A stretch of DNA of 44,865 bases from Blattamonas nauphoetae (GCA_033064195.1 JARBJD010000471.1:1-44865), one strand, 5' to 3'; positions 29,501-38,606 are shown, numbered from the stretch's first letter. The notes: generated from the sequence alone by a model not told the origin. Made by a program: numbers and translations.

Positions 29501-30718
29501 ATGAATAATCGAAAACATATGGAACACTTTATTACATCACACATTCTGGATGCCAATAAAATGAACAGAGACACATTTGTTCGAGCCTCAATTAACAAAA
29601 CTATTGCGAAAGATGATCTTGACTTCATTCTGACTCACACAAAACAAATCCCATTCGGAGGAAGATCATTTCAGGATTGGTATGAGGAATTTGATCACAG
29701 ATGGAGTGTAGCACATCCGAGGAAAATTCAGAGAGAAAAAGGAAGTGATAGGATGAGAATTGATCCACCAATGATTCCTAAAACAACGGAGACACTTGTG
29801 TATCCTTTTCGATCAAAAATGCAGTTCATGTCCAAAGCAATTACTGGAGATCCACAGAAGACATCAGACAGAAAGGTTCCACAGAATTGTGACAGACCTT
29901 ACTTTTCTCCCAAGTTTGGATCATGGGAAATTGATCTCGTTTTCATTCAATCACCAACGTCGAAAACAGTGTTGCAGATATACCTCTTCGCAATAAACAT
30001 CAACACTAAATACCTGGTTGTCATTCCAGTTCTGGATCAATCATGGAGCAAAGTCAAGACTGCAATCAACGATCTGATTTATCATCGTGGAGTTAGCGTC
30101 AACAACATTCGAGGTGATGGAGAAGCAGCATGGACAAGTGGAGAAGCATCAGAGTTTTTCAAGCAACAGAAGGTCAGTACATATTTCACAAGCTCACCAT
30201 TCACTAATCACAACAGAATTGTCGATCGAGTGATCAGAACAATCAGAGATGGATTCCAAGACAATGCGACACAAATGGCAAATCATTCACTGATGAATCA
30301 GATGGTGGAATACTTCAACATGACTCCTCATCGAGCGTACTGGAACAAGTTCACACCACAGCAAGCACAAAACAATAGAGAAATCGAAGCACTGTATATC
30401 TCCAGTTGTGAAGAACAATTGAAGAACATTCAAAGACAACAGACATCACAGATGTTATGGAAATACAAACCAGGAAACATATTGTTGATTCACCTTGACT
30501 TGAACAAGACTGTTGCTAAGTTTCAGAAGAAGCGTAGACAGTTTCAATTCGTGGGGAAATTCATTGAATACAAACACGGTAATGTTGTAGCTACACTACT
30601 GAATGGTCTCACTTGTCTATCAAAAGTTGTCTACGTTCCAATTCAGCACACCAAGTTTCATGCAGACTCTATTGACGACATAACTCCAGAGTTCTTTGCT
30701 GAGTTCAATCTAGCGTAG
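29501..30718 (+). CDS. Polinton integrase (retroviral-type, rve superfamily)
   Basis: 405 residues. The N-terminal ~130 residues are helical and basic. From about residue 135 to 290 there is an RNase-H-like integrase core with WEIDLVFIQ, the strand-rich IYLFAININTKYLVVIPV, IRGDGEAAWTS and, later, SSPFTNHNRIVDRVIRTIRD. After that comes a C-terminal basic region with an SH3/chromo-like strand pattern (YKPGNILLIHLDLN...FQFVGKFIEY). It would join the element's linear DNA into the host genome. It starts nine bases after gene X, with no T-rich promoter block of its own, unlike nearly every other gene here, so it may share a transcript with gene X. Confidence 0.9.
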   Translation: MNNRKHMEHFITSHILDANKMNRDTFVRASINKTIAKDDLDFILTHTKQIPFGGRSFQDWYEEFDHRWSVAHPRKIQREKGSDRMRIDPPMIPKTTETLVYPFRSKMQFMSKAITGDPQKTSDRKVPQNCDRPYFSPKFGSWEIDLVFIQSPTSKTVLQIYLFAININTKYLVVIPVLDQSWSKVKTAINDLIYHRGVSVNNIRGDGEAAWTSGEASEFFKQQKVSTYFTSSPFTNHNRIVDRVIRTIRDGFQDNATQMANHSLMNQMVEYFNMTPHRAYWNKFTPQQAQNNREIEALYISSCEEQLKNIQRQQTSQMLWKYKPGNILLIHLDLNKTVAKFQKKRRQFQFVGKFIEYKHGNVVATLLNGLTCLSKVVYVPIQHTKFHADSIDDITPEFFAEFNLA

Positions 30719-30754
30719 TTTCGAAATTGTTTCAGATATTTTTATTTCTTTGAA

Positions 30755-31084
30755 ATGTCATCACTGAAAATATTAGAACCGTTTGATCCTGAACAGAAAG
30801 AGTTCACAAACATCCACGACTTTCAGAGATACTTTGAGAAGAATAGAAAAGAACTGAATGAGTACACAACTCAGAAACTGAATAGGATGATCCAAATTGA
30901 TGGGTATCGAATCACAAAAATAAGAGGTGAGATTGCACTGAGGAAACGATATGTTGATGCTTCCACTTCTCCGAATTCACTCTCGATTGATCAGAGATTA
31001 TCCGACATTGAAGAATCAATTCGAACACTAACAGATACTCTCAGCATGAGGCTTCGAAGTCTTGACGAGACGATTGGAAACTAA
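30755..31084 (+). CDS. Small coiled-coil Polinton protein
   Basis: 109 residues. The C-terminal half has regular heptads (SIDQRLSDIEESIRTLTDTL) and should form a coiled coil; the N-terminal part is charged. Its own promoter-like block, ATATTTTTATTTCTTTGAA, precedes the ATG. It lies between integrase and the oppositely transcribed ATPase. Function not known; a structural or oligomerising role is possible. Confidence 0.65.
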   Translation: MSSLKILEPFDPEQKEFTNIHDFQRYFEKNRKELNEYTTQKLNRMIQIDGYRITKIRGEIALRKRYVDASTSPNSLSIDQRLSDIEESIRTLTDTLSMRLRSLDETIGN

Positions 31085-31204
31085 ATTCAAGAGCTCTCTG
31101 ACCCTTCTGATTAAACCATCTTTGTTGATCTCATTCAGTGCTACTCCATCAGTATTGTATCGAAGAATGATTGCTTCACATTTTTGTTTCCGTTGATAGA
31201 TATT

Positions 31205-31939
31205 CTAGAATTGTTGAATATCGATTGGTGAGTTCAATTGAGGATAGACTCTGCTGATTCGTTCTTTGTTGAATCCTCCAAAGATCCACATTGAATCAAT
31301 GTTTGACTTCATGTCTGCTGACAAACTGAAGAGCTCATGCATCGTCAGAAAGAAAGTGAACTTCGGTTGTCGATTCTCCAGTAACAAGTCCATCATTGTC
31401 ATTCTATTTTTGGATACTCTTCGTTCACCTAGTATTCTACGACAGTCATCAAGGAGTATAATCGTTTGGAGATTCTTAACTGTGAAGTCATCAATGTAAA
31501 GTGAGTCAAAGAGATTCTCTCTGCATTCATCAGTAATTCTATCTTGCCACTGGTTGTCAATAATCTCTTCATAAGCTGCTTTCGATTCAGAGAGTTCCAA
31601 CAGAAATGGAAGTGCATCATCATACTTGACTTTTACGTATGGAACATTCAATATTGGTTTGAATTTGTCGAAGGTTGGATCAATGTTCTTATCAGTCACG
31701 AAGACAAAGAGGTGAAAGAGTTCATTTCTAACTTGAACATTTTGGAGCTTGGCAACTTCTCGAATAGTATTGAATGTTTTCCCACTTCCTCTATTTCCCA
31801 CGAGGACATTGACACTGTTGCGATTGAAATTCAGGTCTGGATGTATTTGTGATTGCACTTCATGAGAAACATTCCGATTTGATGCTTCACTCAATTTAGC
31901 ATTCACGTATGCTGTAAGCGATATTGGCGATTTGTTCAT
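31205..31939 (-). CDS. Polinton genome-packaging ATPase (FtsK/HerA, A32-like)
   Basis: 244 residues from the ATG at 31937-31939, chosen because the upstream in-frame codons overlap the promoter of the divergent gene. Walker A GNRGSGKT is at residues 48-55, Walker B IILLDDC about 160-166, and a following LTMHE (about 198-202) fits the sensor strand of A32-type packaging ATPases. Such enzymes pump DNA into capsids in Polintons, virophages and large DNA viruses. It is the only gene of the element on the minus strand. Its start lies 52 bases from the start of the next gene, so the two share one promoter region. Confidence 0.88.
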   Translation of the reverse strand: MNKSPISLTAYVNAKLSEASNRNVSHEVQSQIHPDLNFNRNSVNVLVGNRGSGKTFNTIREVAKLQNVQVRNELFHLFVFVTDKNIDPTFDKFKPILNVPYVKVKYDDALPFLLELSESKAAYEEIIDNQWQDRITDECRENLFDSLYIDDFTVKNLQTIILLDDCRRILGERRVSKNRMTMMDLLLENRQPKFTFFLTMHELFSLSADMKSNIDSMWIFGGFNKERISRVYPQLNSPIDIQQF

Positions 31940-31991
31940 TTGTGATTTAACTCTAATTAAAATATACTTTTGGTTTTTTATTTTGTATGAA
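31940..31991. promoter_or_regulatory. Shared divergent promoter region
   Basis: 52 bases separate the ATPase ATG (minus) from the next ATG (plus). The plus-strand side has TTTTTTATTTTGTATGAA-ATG (31974-31994). The minus-strand side is AT-rich (TATATTTTAATTAGAG) but a weaker match to the usual block. Confidence 0.5.
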
Positions 31992-32936
31992 ATGTCAATG
32001 ATACCACAGATTGTGTACAACCAACCACAAAGAAAAACAAGAGAGAAGAAACCAAAAATGAGATACGCAGCAGAGACACAAGCTGCAATGAAAAGAATCT
32101 TCGCTGACGATGATATTCAAACCAGACGGAACGATGCCCTCAGTAGTTATCCATCAGCGCTTGAGTACATTAAGAGAACTGGACAGAATTGGACTGTTGT
32201 AATGGAACAACATGGAAAAATCCCAGACGTCATGGTCTACGACAATGATACGAAAGATTTGATTGCAGTCAATGGAGCCATGCTTGCACCATACAATAGT
32301 AGACCAGTCAAAGAGACATACTACGCAATAAATCCAACACCAGACAAGAGAAGACAGACATCCTATACAGCCTTTAATCGCCAATTCGGAAGGAAAATCA
32401 AAGCTTCATACTCTAATTTCCTCAAGAATGGATCATACGATTTACCATCCAATTATCGAGACATCAGCTACGCAGATATGCAAACACAAAGATCACAACA
32501 ACCATATGCAATAATGAAGAAAGCAGTTGGTGACTTCATGACAAATGTATTGGGAATTACTCGTGCCAGTCGAGATAATCCAGCAGATACTGGGAAAGGA
32601 GTAATAGACAATATGGTGTTCAATTCAATTCAATCGAAAGTAGCATCACAAATGTGGGACAGATGGCTTGAAGAACATCTTTCAGGATTCGACAATACCA
32701 ACGAAGGACGTCAGAGAATGAAGAAAAGAAAGGATTTCAAGGAGCAGGTGTATCCACAGTTTCTAGAATTTATCACAAGTCAAGAAGATTTGCCAACATT
32801 CCTTGGTAGACACAATGCATCCATTGCATCAGAGATTCGTACATTGACACGCCAAGCATATGCAACAAGAACAGATGATGATATCAGTCAATACCAATCT
32901 GGGAATATGCCTGGCTACTCTCAATATGTTCAGTAA
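31992..32936 (+). CDS. Unknown 314-residue Polinton protein
   Basis: The start at 31992 is preferred to an in-frame codon 60 bases upstream because ATG follows directly on the T-rich block. The N terminus is very basic (QRKTREKKPKMR), the middle is mixed and the C-terminal half is helical with many Gln, Arg and Met. No membrane segment, cysteine cluster or catalytic motif is seen. Its position between ATPase and capsid genes and its basic N terminus would suit an internal virion or DNA-condensing protein, but that is inference. I see nothing that matches the adenovirus-type protease expected somewhere in this part of a Polinton. Confidence 0.65.
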   Translation: MSMIPQIVYNQPQRKTREKKPKMRYAAETQAAMKRIFADDDIQTRRNDALSSYPSALEYIKRTGQNWTVVMEQHGKIPDVMVYDNDTKDLIAVNGAMLAPYNSRPVKETYYAINPTPDKRRQTSYTAFNRQFGRKIKASYSNFLKNGSYDLPSNYRDISYADMQTQRSQQPYAIMKKAVGDFMTNVLGITRASRDNPADTGKGVIDNMVFNSIQSKVASQMWDRWLEEHLSGFDNTNEGRQRMKKRKDFKEQVYPQFLEFITSQEDLPTFLGRHNASIASEIRTLTRQAYATRTDDDISQYQSGNMPGYSQYVQ

Positions 32937-32994
32937 CAGAAAGAAATGTCTGATTAAAAACAATACTAAATATTTTTTATTTTTATAGAAAGTG

Positions 32995-33591
32995 ATGCAA
33001 CCAATTCTAAGTTGTCAATTTACAAAACACACAAGTTCTTCTTCAGTACCAACATCAATCACCAACAATGTCATCATCGATAACAAAGGATCCAATTCTG
33101 GAAGATCGAAACTCGAAGATCGGAATGAACAATGCGCGAATGTTGAACTAGAGAATGTTCCAGGTGTGTATGATCCACCACTCGAGACCTATCCATCAGC
33201 ACCAATTCAAAGTCGTTCTATTCCACTGAGAGAATATACATCTATTATTTCAGCATTCAAAGATCAGTTATTGCTCGTCTACAAGAATGCATTCGCTTGT
33301 GAAAAGAAACTCTTGAATAACCTCATTGAACCATCGAAGAAACTGATCACCAACCAAAGTGATTTATGTGCACTGATTGCGACACTCACTGGGATCAATG
33401 ATGTGGTGATCGAACTGGATGATTTATCTGACAAGTGCCTATGTCTGAATAAACTACCAGTGTTTCGAACCATTTTCAAGATCCTCGTTGGTGGAAAAGA
33501 TATGAGTATTGCCTACAATGAAGCATACAACACCATCCTCAATTATGGAATTTCATTGACAAAGGCAATTCCTCGCTATAATAATAAATGA
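32995..33591 (+). CDS. Unknown 199-residue Polinton protein
   Basis: ATG at 32995 lies behind TTTTTTATTTTTATAGAA (a GTG directly before it is in frame but less likely as a start). The first ~80 residues are Ser/Pro/Asn-rich and probably unstructured. From about residue 80 the sequence is helical with long hydrophobic stretches (AFKDQLLLVYKNAFACEKKL). Not recognised; the place in the structural gene cluster suggests a virion component. Confidence 0.6.
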   Translation: MQPILSCQFTKHTSSSSVPTSITNNVIIDNKGSNSGRSKLEDRNEQCANVELENVPGVYDPPLETYPSAPIQSRSIPLREYTSIISAFKDQLLLVYKNAFACEKKLLNNLIEPSKKLITNQSDLCALIATLTGINDVVIELDDLSDKCLCLNKLPVFRTIFKILVGGKDMSIAYNEAYNTILNYGISLTKAIPRYNNK

Positions 33592-33615
33592 ATTGTATTT
33601 TTTATTTTTACATAA

Positions 33616-33924
33616 ATGGCGCCAGGAAGTTTCAACAAACTCAAAAATATCGGCAAGCAATTCTTTCAATTCATCAAACCTCTAGCTCCAACATTGCTTC
33701 AAGTCGGTGGTGGATTGCTCTCACAAACGAACAGTAAATTCGGACAAACCGCGGGTGGAATACTCAATGGATTAGGAGGAATGATGGACGTTTATCAACA
33801 AAATAAGGCGATCAATCGTCAACAAAAACCACAGATGATTGAGTACGAACCACCTCGAAATGGACGATACTCCAATGACGATATGCCACTCTCGTCCAAT
33901 TCCAAAATTCATTTCAAAGGATAA
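33616..33924 (+). CDS. Short minor-capsid-like protein A (MAPG family)
   Basis: 102 residues starting MAPGSFNKLKNIGKQFFQFI, an amphipathic helix, followed by a Gly-rich hydrophobic part (LLQVGGGLLSQ...GGILNGLGGMM) and a polar tail. This layout (N-terminal amphipathic helix, Gly-rich middle) recalls membrane-active minor capsid proteins such as adenovirus pVI; the comparison is by pattern only. It has its own promoter-like block and is followed 37 bases later by a second protein with the same N terminus. Confidence 0.65.
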   Translation: MAPGSFNKLKNIGKQFFQFIKPLAPTLLQVGGGLLSQTNSKFGQTAGGILNGLGGMMDVYQQNKAINRQQKPQMIEYEPPRNGRYSNDDMPLSSNSKIHFKG

Positions 33925-33961
33925 ACATTCACTAGTATTCAAATATTTTTATTTTCCTAAA

Positions 33962-34195
33962 ATGGCACCAGGTTGGTTCACCAAATTAGCAGCAGTTGGC
34001 AAAAACATACTCAGAGTTGGAGCTCCATTTCTGAATCTCATCCCCTTTGTTGGACCGCTGATTTCTAAGGTTGCACAGACAGGAATTGAAATGATACCAG
34101 ATGTGAAATCGGACCAACAAATCCATACAGAAAAGATGGTACAATATGAGCAAGCAATGAATGAAGGAAACACAGCAGTAGCGAACAAACTCTGA
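33962..34195 (+). CDS. Short minor-capsid-like protein B (MAPG family)
   Basis: About 77 residues starting MAPGWFTKLAAVGKNILRVG, clearly related to the protein at 33616, with a hydrophobic middle (APFLNLIPFVGPLISKVAQTG) and a charged end. The start follows TATTTTTATTTTCCTAA directly. The pair looks like a tandem duplication with divergence. A role in breaking or lining membranes is inferred from the amphipathic start and hydrophobic core. Confidence 0.6.
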   Translation: MAPGWFTKLAAVGKNILRVGAPFLNLIPFVGPLISKVAQTGIEMIPDVKSDQQIHTEKMVQYEQAMNEGNTAVANKL

Positions 34196-34278
34196 GGCGA
34201 AATACTGAAGCTAGAAGAAAAGCTGAAACCAAAAGCGAAGAAACCAAAAAAGAAAAAGTAAATGAAAGGAACAATTCT

Positions 34279-34299
34279 GTTTTTTTTATTTTTGATAAA
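34279..34299 (+). promoter_or_regulatory. Promoter-like block before the major capsid gene (best example)
   Basis: TTTTTTTTATTTTTGATAAA runs directly into ATG. The same layout (T-rich block with one A, 4-7 bases, then TAAA or TGAA and ATG) precedes genes starting at 11834, 12590, 13059, 25624, 30755, 31992, 32995, 33616, 33962, 36213, 37270, 38607, 39895 and 44301. Leaders must be only a few bases long if it is a promoter. It recalls poxvirus late promoters (T-run plus TAAAT), but an alternative is that it marks transcript ends of the preceding gene. Confidence 0.6.
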
Positions 34300-36165
34300 A
34301 TGAACTCGCATTTAACACATCTGACAAACAAAAGAACTGGAGCATCATCATTGACTGGAAATACCACTGGAAGGATAGAATACACACGAGATGACATGGG
34401 TCAAATACAACAGCAACTCATGTCTGAACATCACATCAATTACCTCATGAATGATGGAGCCCACAGTACTTCTTTTCAAGAATTGAAACCATCAGAGAAT
34501 GCACGCTTCCACACAGGACAAGAGATATGCATTCCGTTGACTGGTAATCAAGACATTTGTCAAATTGATGATTCATTCATTTCGTTCACCATGACTGCGA
34601 CTCTGAAAGTTAAATATTGGCAAACAACAGCTGGTAAGGTTGGATCGTACATGAATGAGAGAATCTTCATCTTCGTTGGACTCAAACATTCAGCATCCAT
34701 CTTTCGTGACCTCACTGTTCTTCGCAACAATCAGCGAATCATCAGCACAGCAAACAATGACGTTTCAATGGAGTCTCACATCTACAATATGATCAAACCG
34801 AAGAGTCAATTGGAGAATCGAAAACATTGTCACACACCTTGGCAAAATGCCTGGAATCATGTTGAATCAGTTGCTGGTGTTTATATTCCACTTTCGGACT
34901 TCACAACAACGTCTGGAACAGGAGTGTTCAAAGACACTATTGATGTCCCAATTCGTGTGTCAATCAATCTTGAAGATCTTCTCATTTTCTCAGGAATGAC
35001 TGACTATCCAAAATGTCTCTTCGGTGATTTGAAATTGAGTGTGCACATGAATGAAGATGCATTTGTTTGTTGTTCTGTGAATCCTGAACTCACTTTGAAA
35101 GATACACTATCATCACTCGTACCTGGAACAGCAGCAGCACCAACTATTAAAGTAGCAATTCTCAATTGTATTCAACATCGTCCATATTTCTTAAACAATC
35201 TTGTCACCTCATGCACAAAGAATTTCGTTCAAATTGGTCAATCATTTCTCCAACCAACAGTGACTCAAGACATCGTATACAATTCAGCAGGAACTGTTTC
35301 TAAAGAACCAGAATTTGTGGATCAGTACATCTCGCTAAATATATTACAATATCAAATTGATGATGTGTATTGCATGAGTGCTGGATACAATATGAAAAAA
35401 GATGCAAAATTGAAGCTTAAAGAGATGTATCAGAATCGTCCTGGAACCATTCCAGCAGAGAAGATCTCATTCTATCCATTTCAGAAGGCACCAACGGCAA
35501 CAGGAATTGATTGTACTCAGATGATGGTGGTTGTAAATGCTAAGGATATCATGCTCCTCTTCCGTCACTATGACAATGAAGTCACGTGTTTCCATAATCC
35601 AATGCAGAAGAACATCCAAGTGAAACTACTCGACAAATACTATCCAGATCAACCGACAACCACAATTGGAGCTCGCTTTTGTCAGATCGCATTGTCAACT
35701 CTCAACCTTGATTCTTATCTAACTGTTCCAGATGATTTGGAGCGATCACCTACAGATTCTCTCGTTGAAGAGAAACTCACTGGTGATCAGAATTATCCCA
35801 ATGAGACAATGACAAGAGTACGACCAATTCATGACAATTCTGATTTTCTTTTATGCTTCTCAACCCAGAGAAGTGGATGTCCAACGAACTGCAATGATTC
35901 CATCAGTTCAATAGGAAACGCTGCTGTCACTTTGAGATCTCAACCGATTTATCCAGGTAATATTGACACATACTCCAATGTATACAATCCACGTCAAAGT
36001 GGTGGTGATATGACAACATTTACGCATCCTCCAGCACCGATACTTGCAACTACTGCAACAACGTGGTGGGTCTTGCGATACAGCAATGGTGAACCAAAAG
36101 TTGAGTACTATCCTAATCACACATTGAAAACATTACATACAGATTTAGGAAATATTCCAAATTGA
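34300..36165 (+). CDS. Polinton major capsid protein (double jelly-roll)
   Basis: 621 residues, the usual size of Polinton/virophage major capsid proteins. The predicted strand pattern and landmarks such as SFQELKPSENARF near the N terminus, VGLKHSASIFRDLTVLRNNQ (about 127-146), a conserved KHCHTPWQN, and in the second half ISFYPFQKAPTATG and YYPDQPTT fit two consecutive jelly-roll domains. Such proteins form trimeric capsomers of icosahedral capsids. The gene is the first of two capsid paralogs in tandem and has the clearest promoter-like block of the element. Identification is by length, gene order and pattern, not by a database search. Confidence 0.75.
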   Translation: MNSHLTHLTNKRTGASSLTGNTTGRIEYTRDDMGQIQQQLMSEHHINYLMNDGAHSTSFQELKPSENARFHTGQEICIPLTGNQDICQIDDSFISFTMTATLKVKYWQTTAGKVGSYMNERIFIFVGLKHSASIFRDLTVLRNNQRIISTANNDVSMESHIYNMIKPKSQLENRKHCHTPWQNAWNHVESVAGVYIPLSDFTTTSGTGVFKDTIDVPIRVSINLEDLLIFSGMTDYPKCLFGDLKLSVHMNEDAFVCCSVNPELTLKDTLSSLVPGTAAAPTIKVAILNCIQHRPYFLNNLVTSCTKNFVQIGQSFLQPTVTQDIVYNSAGTVSKEPEFVDQYISLNILQYQIDDVYCMSAGYNMKKDAKLKLKEMYQNRPGTIPAEKISFYPFQKAPTATGIDCTQMMVVVNAKDIMLLFRHYDNEVTCFHNPMQKNIQVKLLDKYYPDQPTTTIGARFCQIALSTLNLDSYLTVPDDLERSPTDSLVEEKLTGDQNYPNETMTRVRPIHDNSDFLLCFSTQRSGCPTNCNDSISSIGNAAVTLRSQPIYPGNIDTYSNVYNPRQSGGDMTTFTHPPAPILATTATTWWVLRYSNGEPKVEYYPNHTLKTLHTDLGNIPN

Positions 36166-36212
36166 AAATGAAAAAAGAAAATAATGATATTGTATTTTTT
36201 ATTTTTCTAGAA

Positions 36213-37133
36213 ATGAGAAGTATCAGATCAAATCAATCCAAACCAACATCGACATTAATTGAGCAAATCGAAGTACAATCGTATATGCCAAAACAATGGG
36301 ATTCAGAACATCACGTGTATTCAATTCAGGAAGTGCATCCAACAAATCCTCCTATGCCATGCAGAATTGGTGATGAAATTGAAGTTCCATTGTGCTATGA
36401 TGGTCATGATGTTACTGAGTTTTCGAAGAGTCATTTGCGTATCGATCTTACTGTTACTGTTCCGAGATTGGATTCAGACGGTAACAGTAATTCTTATCTT
36501 GGACTTCGTGGAATGTTCTACGGATTCAAATCATCATCAGATGCAATTCGAGACATGAGACTCGTCGATAGTCAAGGAAACATTATTGACAACACACTCC
36601 AGAACAATCACATCCATGAATCATTTCTGTATCACACTTTCAAGTCATTTGAGGAGAAAAACAACATGAAGCATTGTTATAGCCTGTGGGAAAATGTTCA
36701 GAGAATGGATCCGAGTGTCTGTGGATTCTATCACATGAACGTGGAGGGTTCGTTGGATGGACAACCCCTTACATTTACTATTCTGCTAGTGATTCCATTT
36801 GTGAATCTCCTTCCACTGAGTACCTTTGATCAGTACCCGAATTCCATCTTTGGTAATCTGCGATTGAGATTCCATTTAACGACTGATTCACTTGTGTATT
36901 GTCCAATTCGAACCTCTACAGTCATTCGAAAAAAACTTCAATATAGTAGGGACCGTTATACCGGAAAGCCTTTGTCAGAAATAGCGTCCACGAGACATGG
37001 AATTAATGTACCATGGAGAATTCACAACTGTTTCACAGGAATTTACACAAATCGAAAATCCAGTACAACAAATGATGACCACATCTGGGGATGTTGTGGA
37101 GATTTTAACTATGGAAAACACTACCACAAGTAG
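36213..37133 (+). pseudogene. Second capsid paralog (double jelly-roll family), looks broken
   Basis: The N-terminal half follows the major capsid protein landmark by landmark: GFKSSSDAIRDMRLV matches GLKHSASIFRDLTVL, and MKHCYSLWENV matches RKHCHTPWQNA. It is therefore a diverged paralog. Start at 36213, behind TTTTTTATTTTTCTAGAA; codons upstream in frame are spacer. It is clearly shorter than the major capsid protein and looks broken, with about one break, or is a shortened family member. If once whole it may have made a second capsomer type or a vertex protein. Confidence 0.6.
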
Positions 37134-37269
37134 TATAGTTGGCGAAAATCGATACCTCCGAGGATCACAGTTAGCACGGAATAAATCACTTTCAACCTCA
37201 AAAACACACATTTCCTTCTTCTTCGATTTTGATGAATTTTGGACCTAATTCTTACTTTATTTTGATAAA

Positions 37270-37344
37270 ATGAGCTCCAAAAATGGATTTCAGTCGATCC
37301 AGGACCAGATCAATCGGTACGATCATTTGGTAGTCGTTCGTTAA
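37270..37344 (+). pseudogene. Start of a truncated Polinton gene
   Basis: ATG directly behind ACTTTATTTTGATAAA, a normal promoter-like block, but the frame (MSSKNGFQSIQDQINRYDHL...) closes after 24 codons where the GCCCCAGGTG repeat family begins. It is probably the first codons of a gene cut off at the right junction of Polinton copy 2. Confidence 0.4.
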
Positions 37345-37720
37345 TCCTATTGACTGCCCCAGGTGCCCCAGGTGGATCGGCTTTTTAAATTGGTTTTTAT
37401 TTTTGGAGGTCCACGGTCCACAACGGCTCTAAGGAGCCTAAGCTTCGCGAAGTCCACATGGCCACATGAGTAGAGGTATACTTAGAATGAATAGAAATGA
37501 TAGGAACATTGGCGGTGGTGGATTGTGTGGATTTTTCATTGGTGTTGTCTTTCATGAGTGTTTTCCAAATACTATTGACTGTCCAAAAGTGCCCCAGGTG
37601 CCCCAGGTGGATCGCCAAAAAAATTTCATTTGCATTTTGGTTGGTTCACATCGGCTCTGAAGAGCCTAAGCTTCGCGAAGGTCCACAAGTCCACGGAGCA
37701 TGGGCACGCTCAGAATGCAC
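37345..37720 (+). repeat. Two tandem copies of the GCCCCAGGTG repeat family
   Basis: Copies begin near 37349 and 37573, each with ATTGACTG, two rows of GCCCCAGGTG, GGATCG, and later GGCTCT-NN-AGAGCC (perfect hairpin in the second copy, 37652-37665), AAGCTTCGCGAAG (10-bp palindrome) and CCAC words. The first copy continues into the AAATTGGTTTTTATTTT part that is also found at 39343-39741. Confidence 0.65.
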
Positions 37721-37872
37721 CAGAATGACGTGCACTACCTCCCCATGCATCGGGACCATCCGTGGATTGTTTTGGTCATATTTGATTTTTTCACTTTTTT
37801 CATCACCATATAAGGTAAGTAAAAAAATGAATTTTTCAAAATTAACCTTTATTTTTGCGATCATCCAAAAGT

Positions 37873-38018
37873 GTTCTGACAAGGTTAATATCGGTCTGAC
37901 GAGTTTATATACGACGTGTTTCGTGTGATCTGAGAAGTATTTCGGGGGTTCTGGGTGATCTCAAAATTAACGCTGATTTATTTTTTATCGATTTTTTTAA
38001 TTTGTATATGAAGAGGAG
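37873..38018 (+). repeat. Duplicated promoter-plus-start unit A
   Basis: About 146 bases similar to 38068-38214. It ends TTTTTTTAATTTGTATATG-AAGAGGAG, a Polinton-type block followed by ATG (38008). The short frame after it, about 40 codons (MKRRSRQNLNN...), has no recognised function. Confidence 0.55.
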
Positions 38019-38067
38019 ATCCAGACAAAATTTGAACAATACAATTTTGAGCTTCGACCATACAAAC

Positions 38068-38214
38068 CTCTTCCAAGGTCAATCCCGATCTGCTGAGTTC
38101 ATTTCTGATGTTTTCAGAGTGATCTGAGCATTCGTTCCTGAGATATGGGTGATCCAAAAATAAACGTTAAACTTTTTTAACTTTCTGATTTTTTAATTTG
38201 TATATGAAGAGGAG
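38068..38214 (+). repeat. Duplicated promoter-plus-start unit B
   Basis: Second copy of the unit at 37873-38018, ending TTTTTAATTTGTATATG-AAGAGGAG with ATG at 38204. The frame closes after 15 codons (MKRRSFRTSS...). Both look like gene beginnings that have lost the rest. Confidence 0.55.
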
Positions 38215-38570
38215 TTTCAGAACAAGTTCAAGTACAGAGCCCTCGACGTAATGTTCCAAGATACTCAGGCAAAATGGTGCCCTGGTGACTGATGCGCAGA
38301 ACGATTTGGAGGTTGGATTGGAGACGGATGATCGAAAGATTGTCCCCGGGGTTCATGTTGACAGCACTTGGATGTGCCCGTAAATCATGCCCACCCAAGA
38401 CTTAACCCTTCAAGGACTTCGCCAGCAGCAGTCATTTAGAAGGATCGCGATAGAACGATCCCCAAAGGAGTATCGGGGTGTCTATAGGAAGCTCGTACGA
38501 ACGTGGGAAAGCTCTTCTCTTCGGTTGTTTTTGCTTTGTTTGATTCATGGACTTCAATAATTTACATTAA
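38215..38570. other. Spacer before Polinton copy 3 genes
   Basis: No open frame of note. There is a small perfect stem at GGATCG...CGATCC (about 38442-38461). The GC-richer stretch may be a decayed gene end. No terminal repeat is recognised. Confidence 0.4.
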
Positions 38571-38606
38571 ACTTTTTTTATTTTACAATTTTTTAATTAG
38601 TATAAA

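Larger units (their letters stand above)
11520..37290 (+). mobile_element. Polinton copy 2 (fossil, nearly complete gene set, two insertions)
   Basis: This is a Polinton/Maverick with PolB, retrovirus-type integrase, packaging ATPase, double jelly-roll capsid protein, a second capsid paralog and several small structural-type proteins. No adenovirus-type cysteine protease was recognised. Without the hAT-like (8.2 kb) and Mutator-like (3.15 kb) insertions it is about 14 kb, near the usual size. All genes run on the plus strand except the ATPase. Apart from the two insertions it looks largely open, with about one or two further breaks. Both ends are approximate: I could not find terminal inverted repeats or a 6-bp target duplication. 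It looks young, judged by its near identity to copy 1. Confidence 0.85.
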
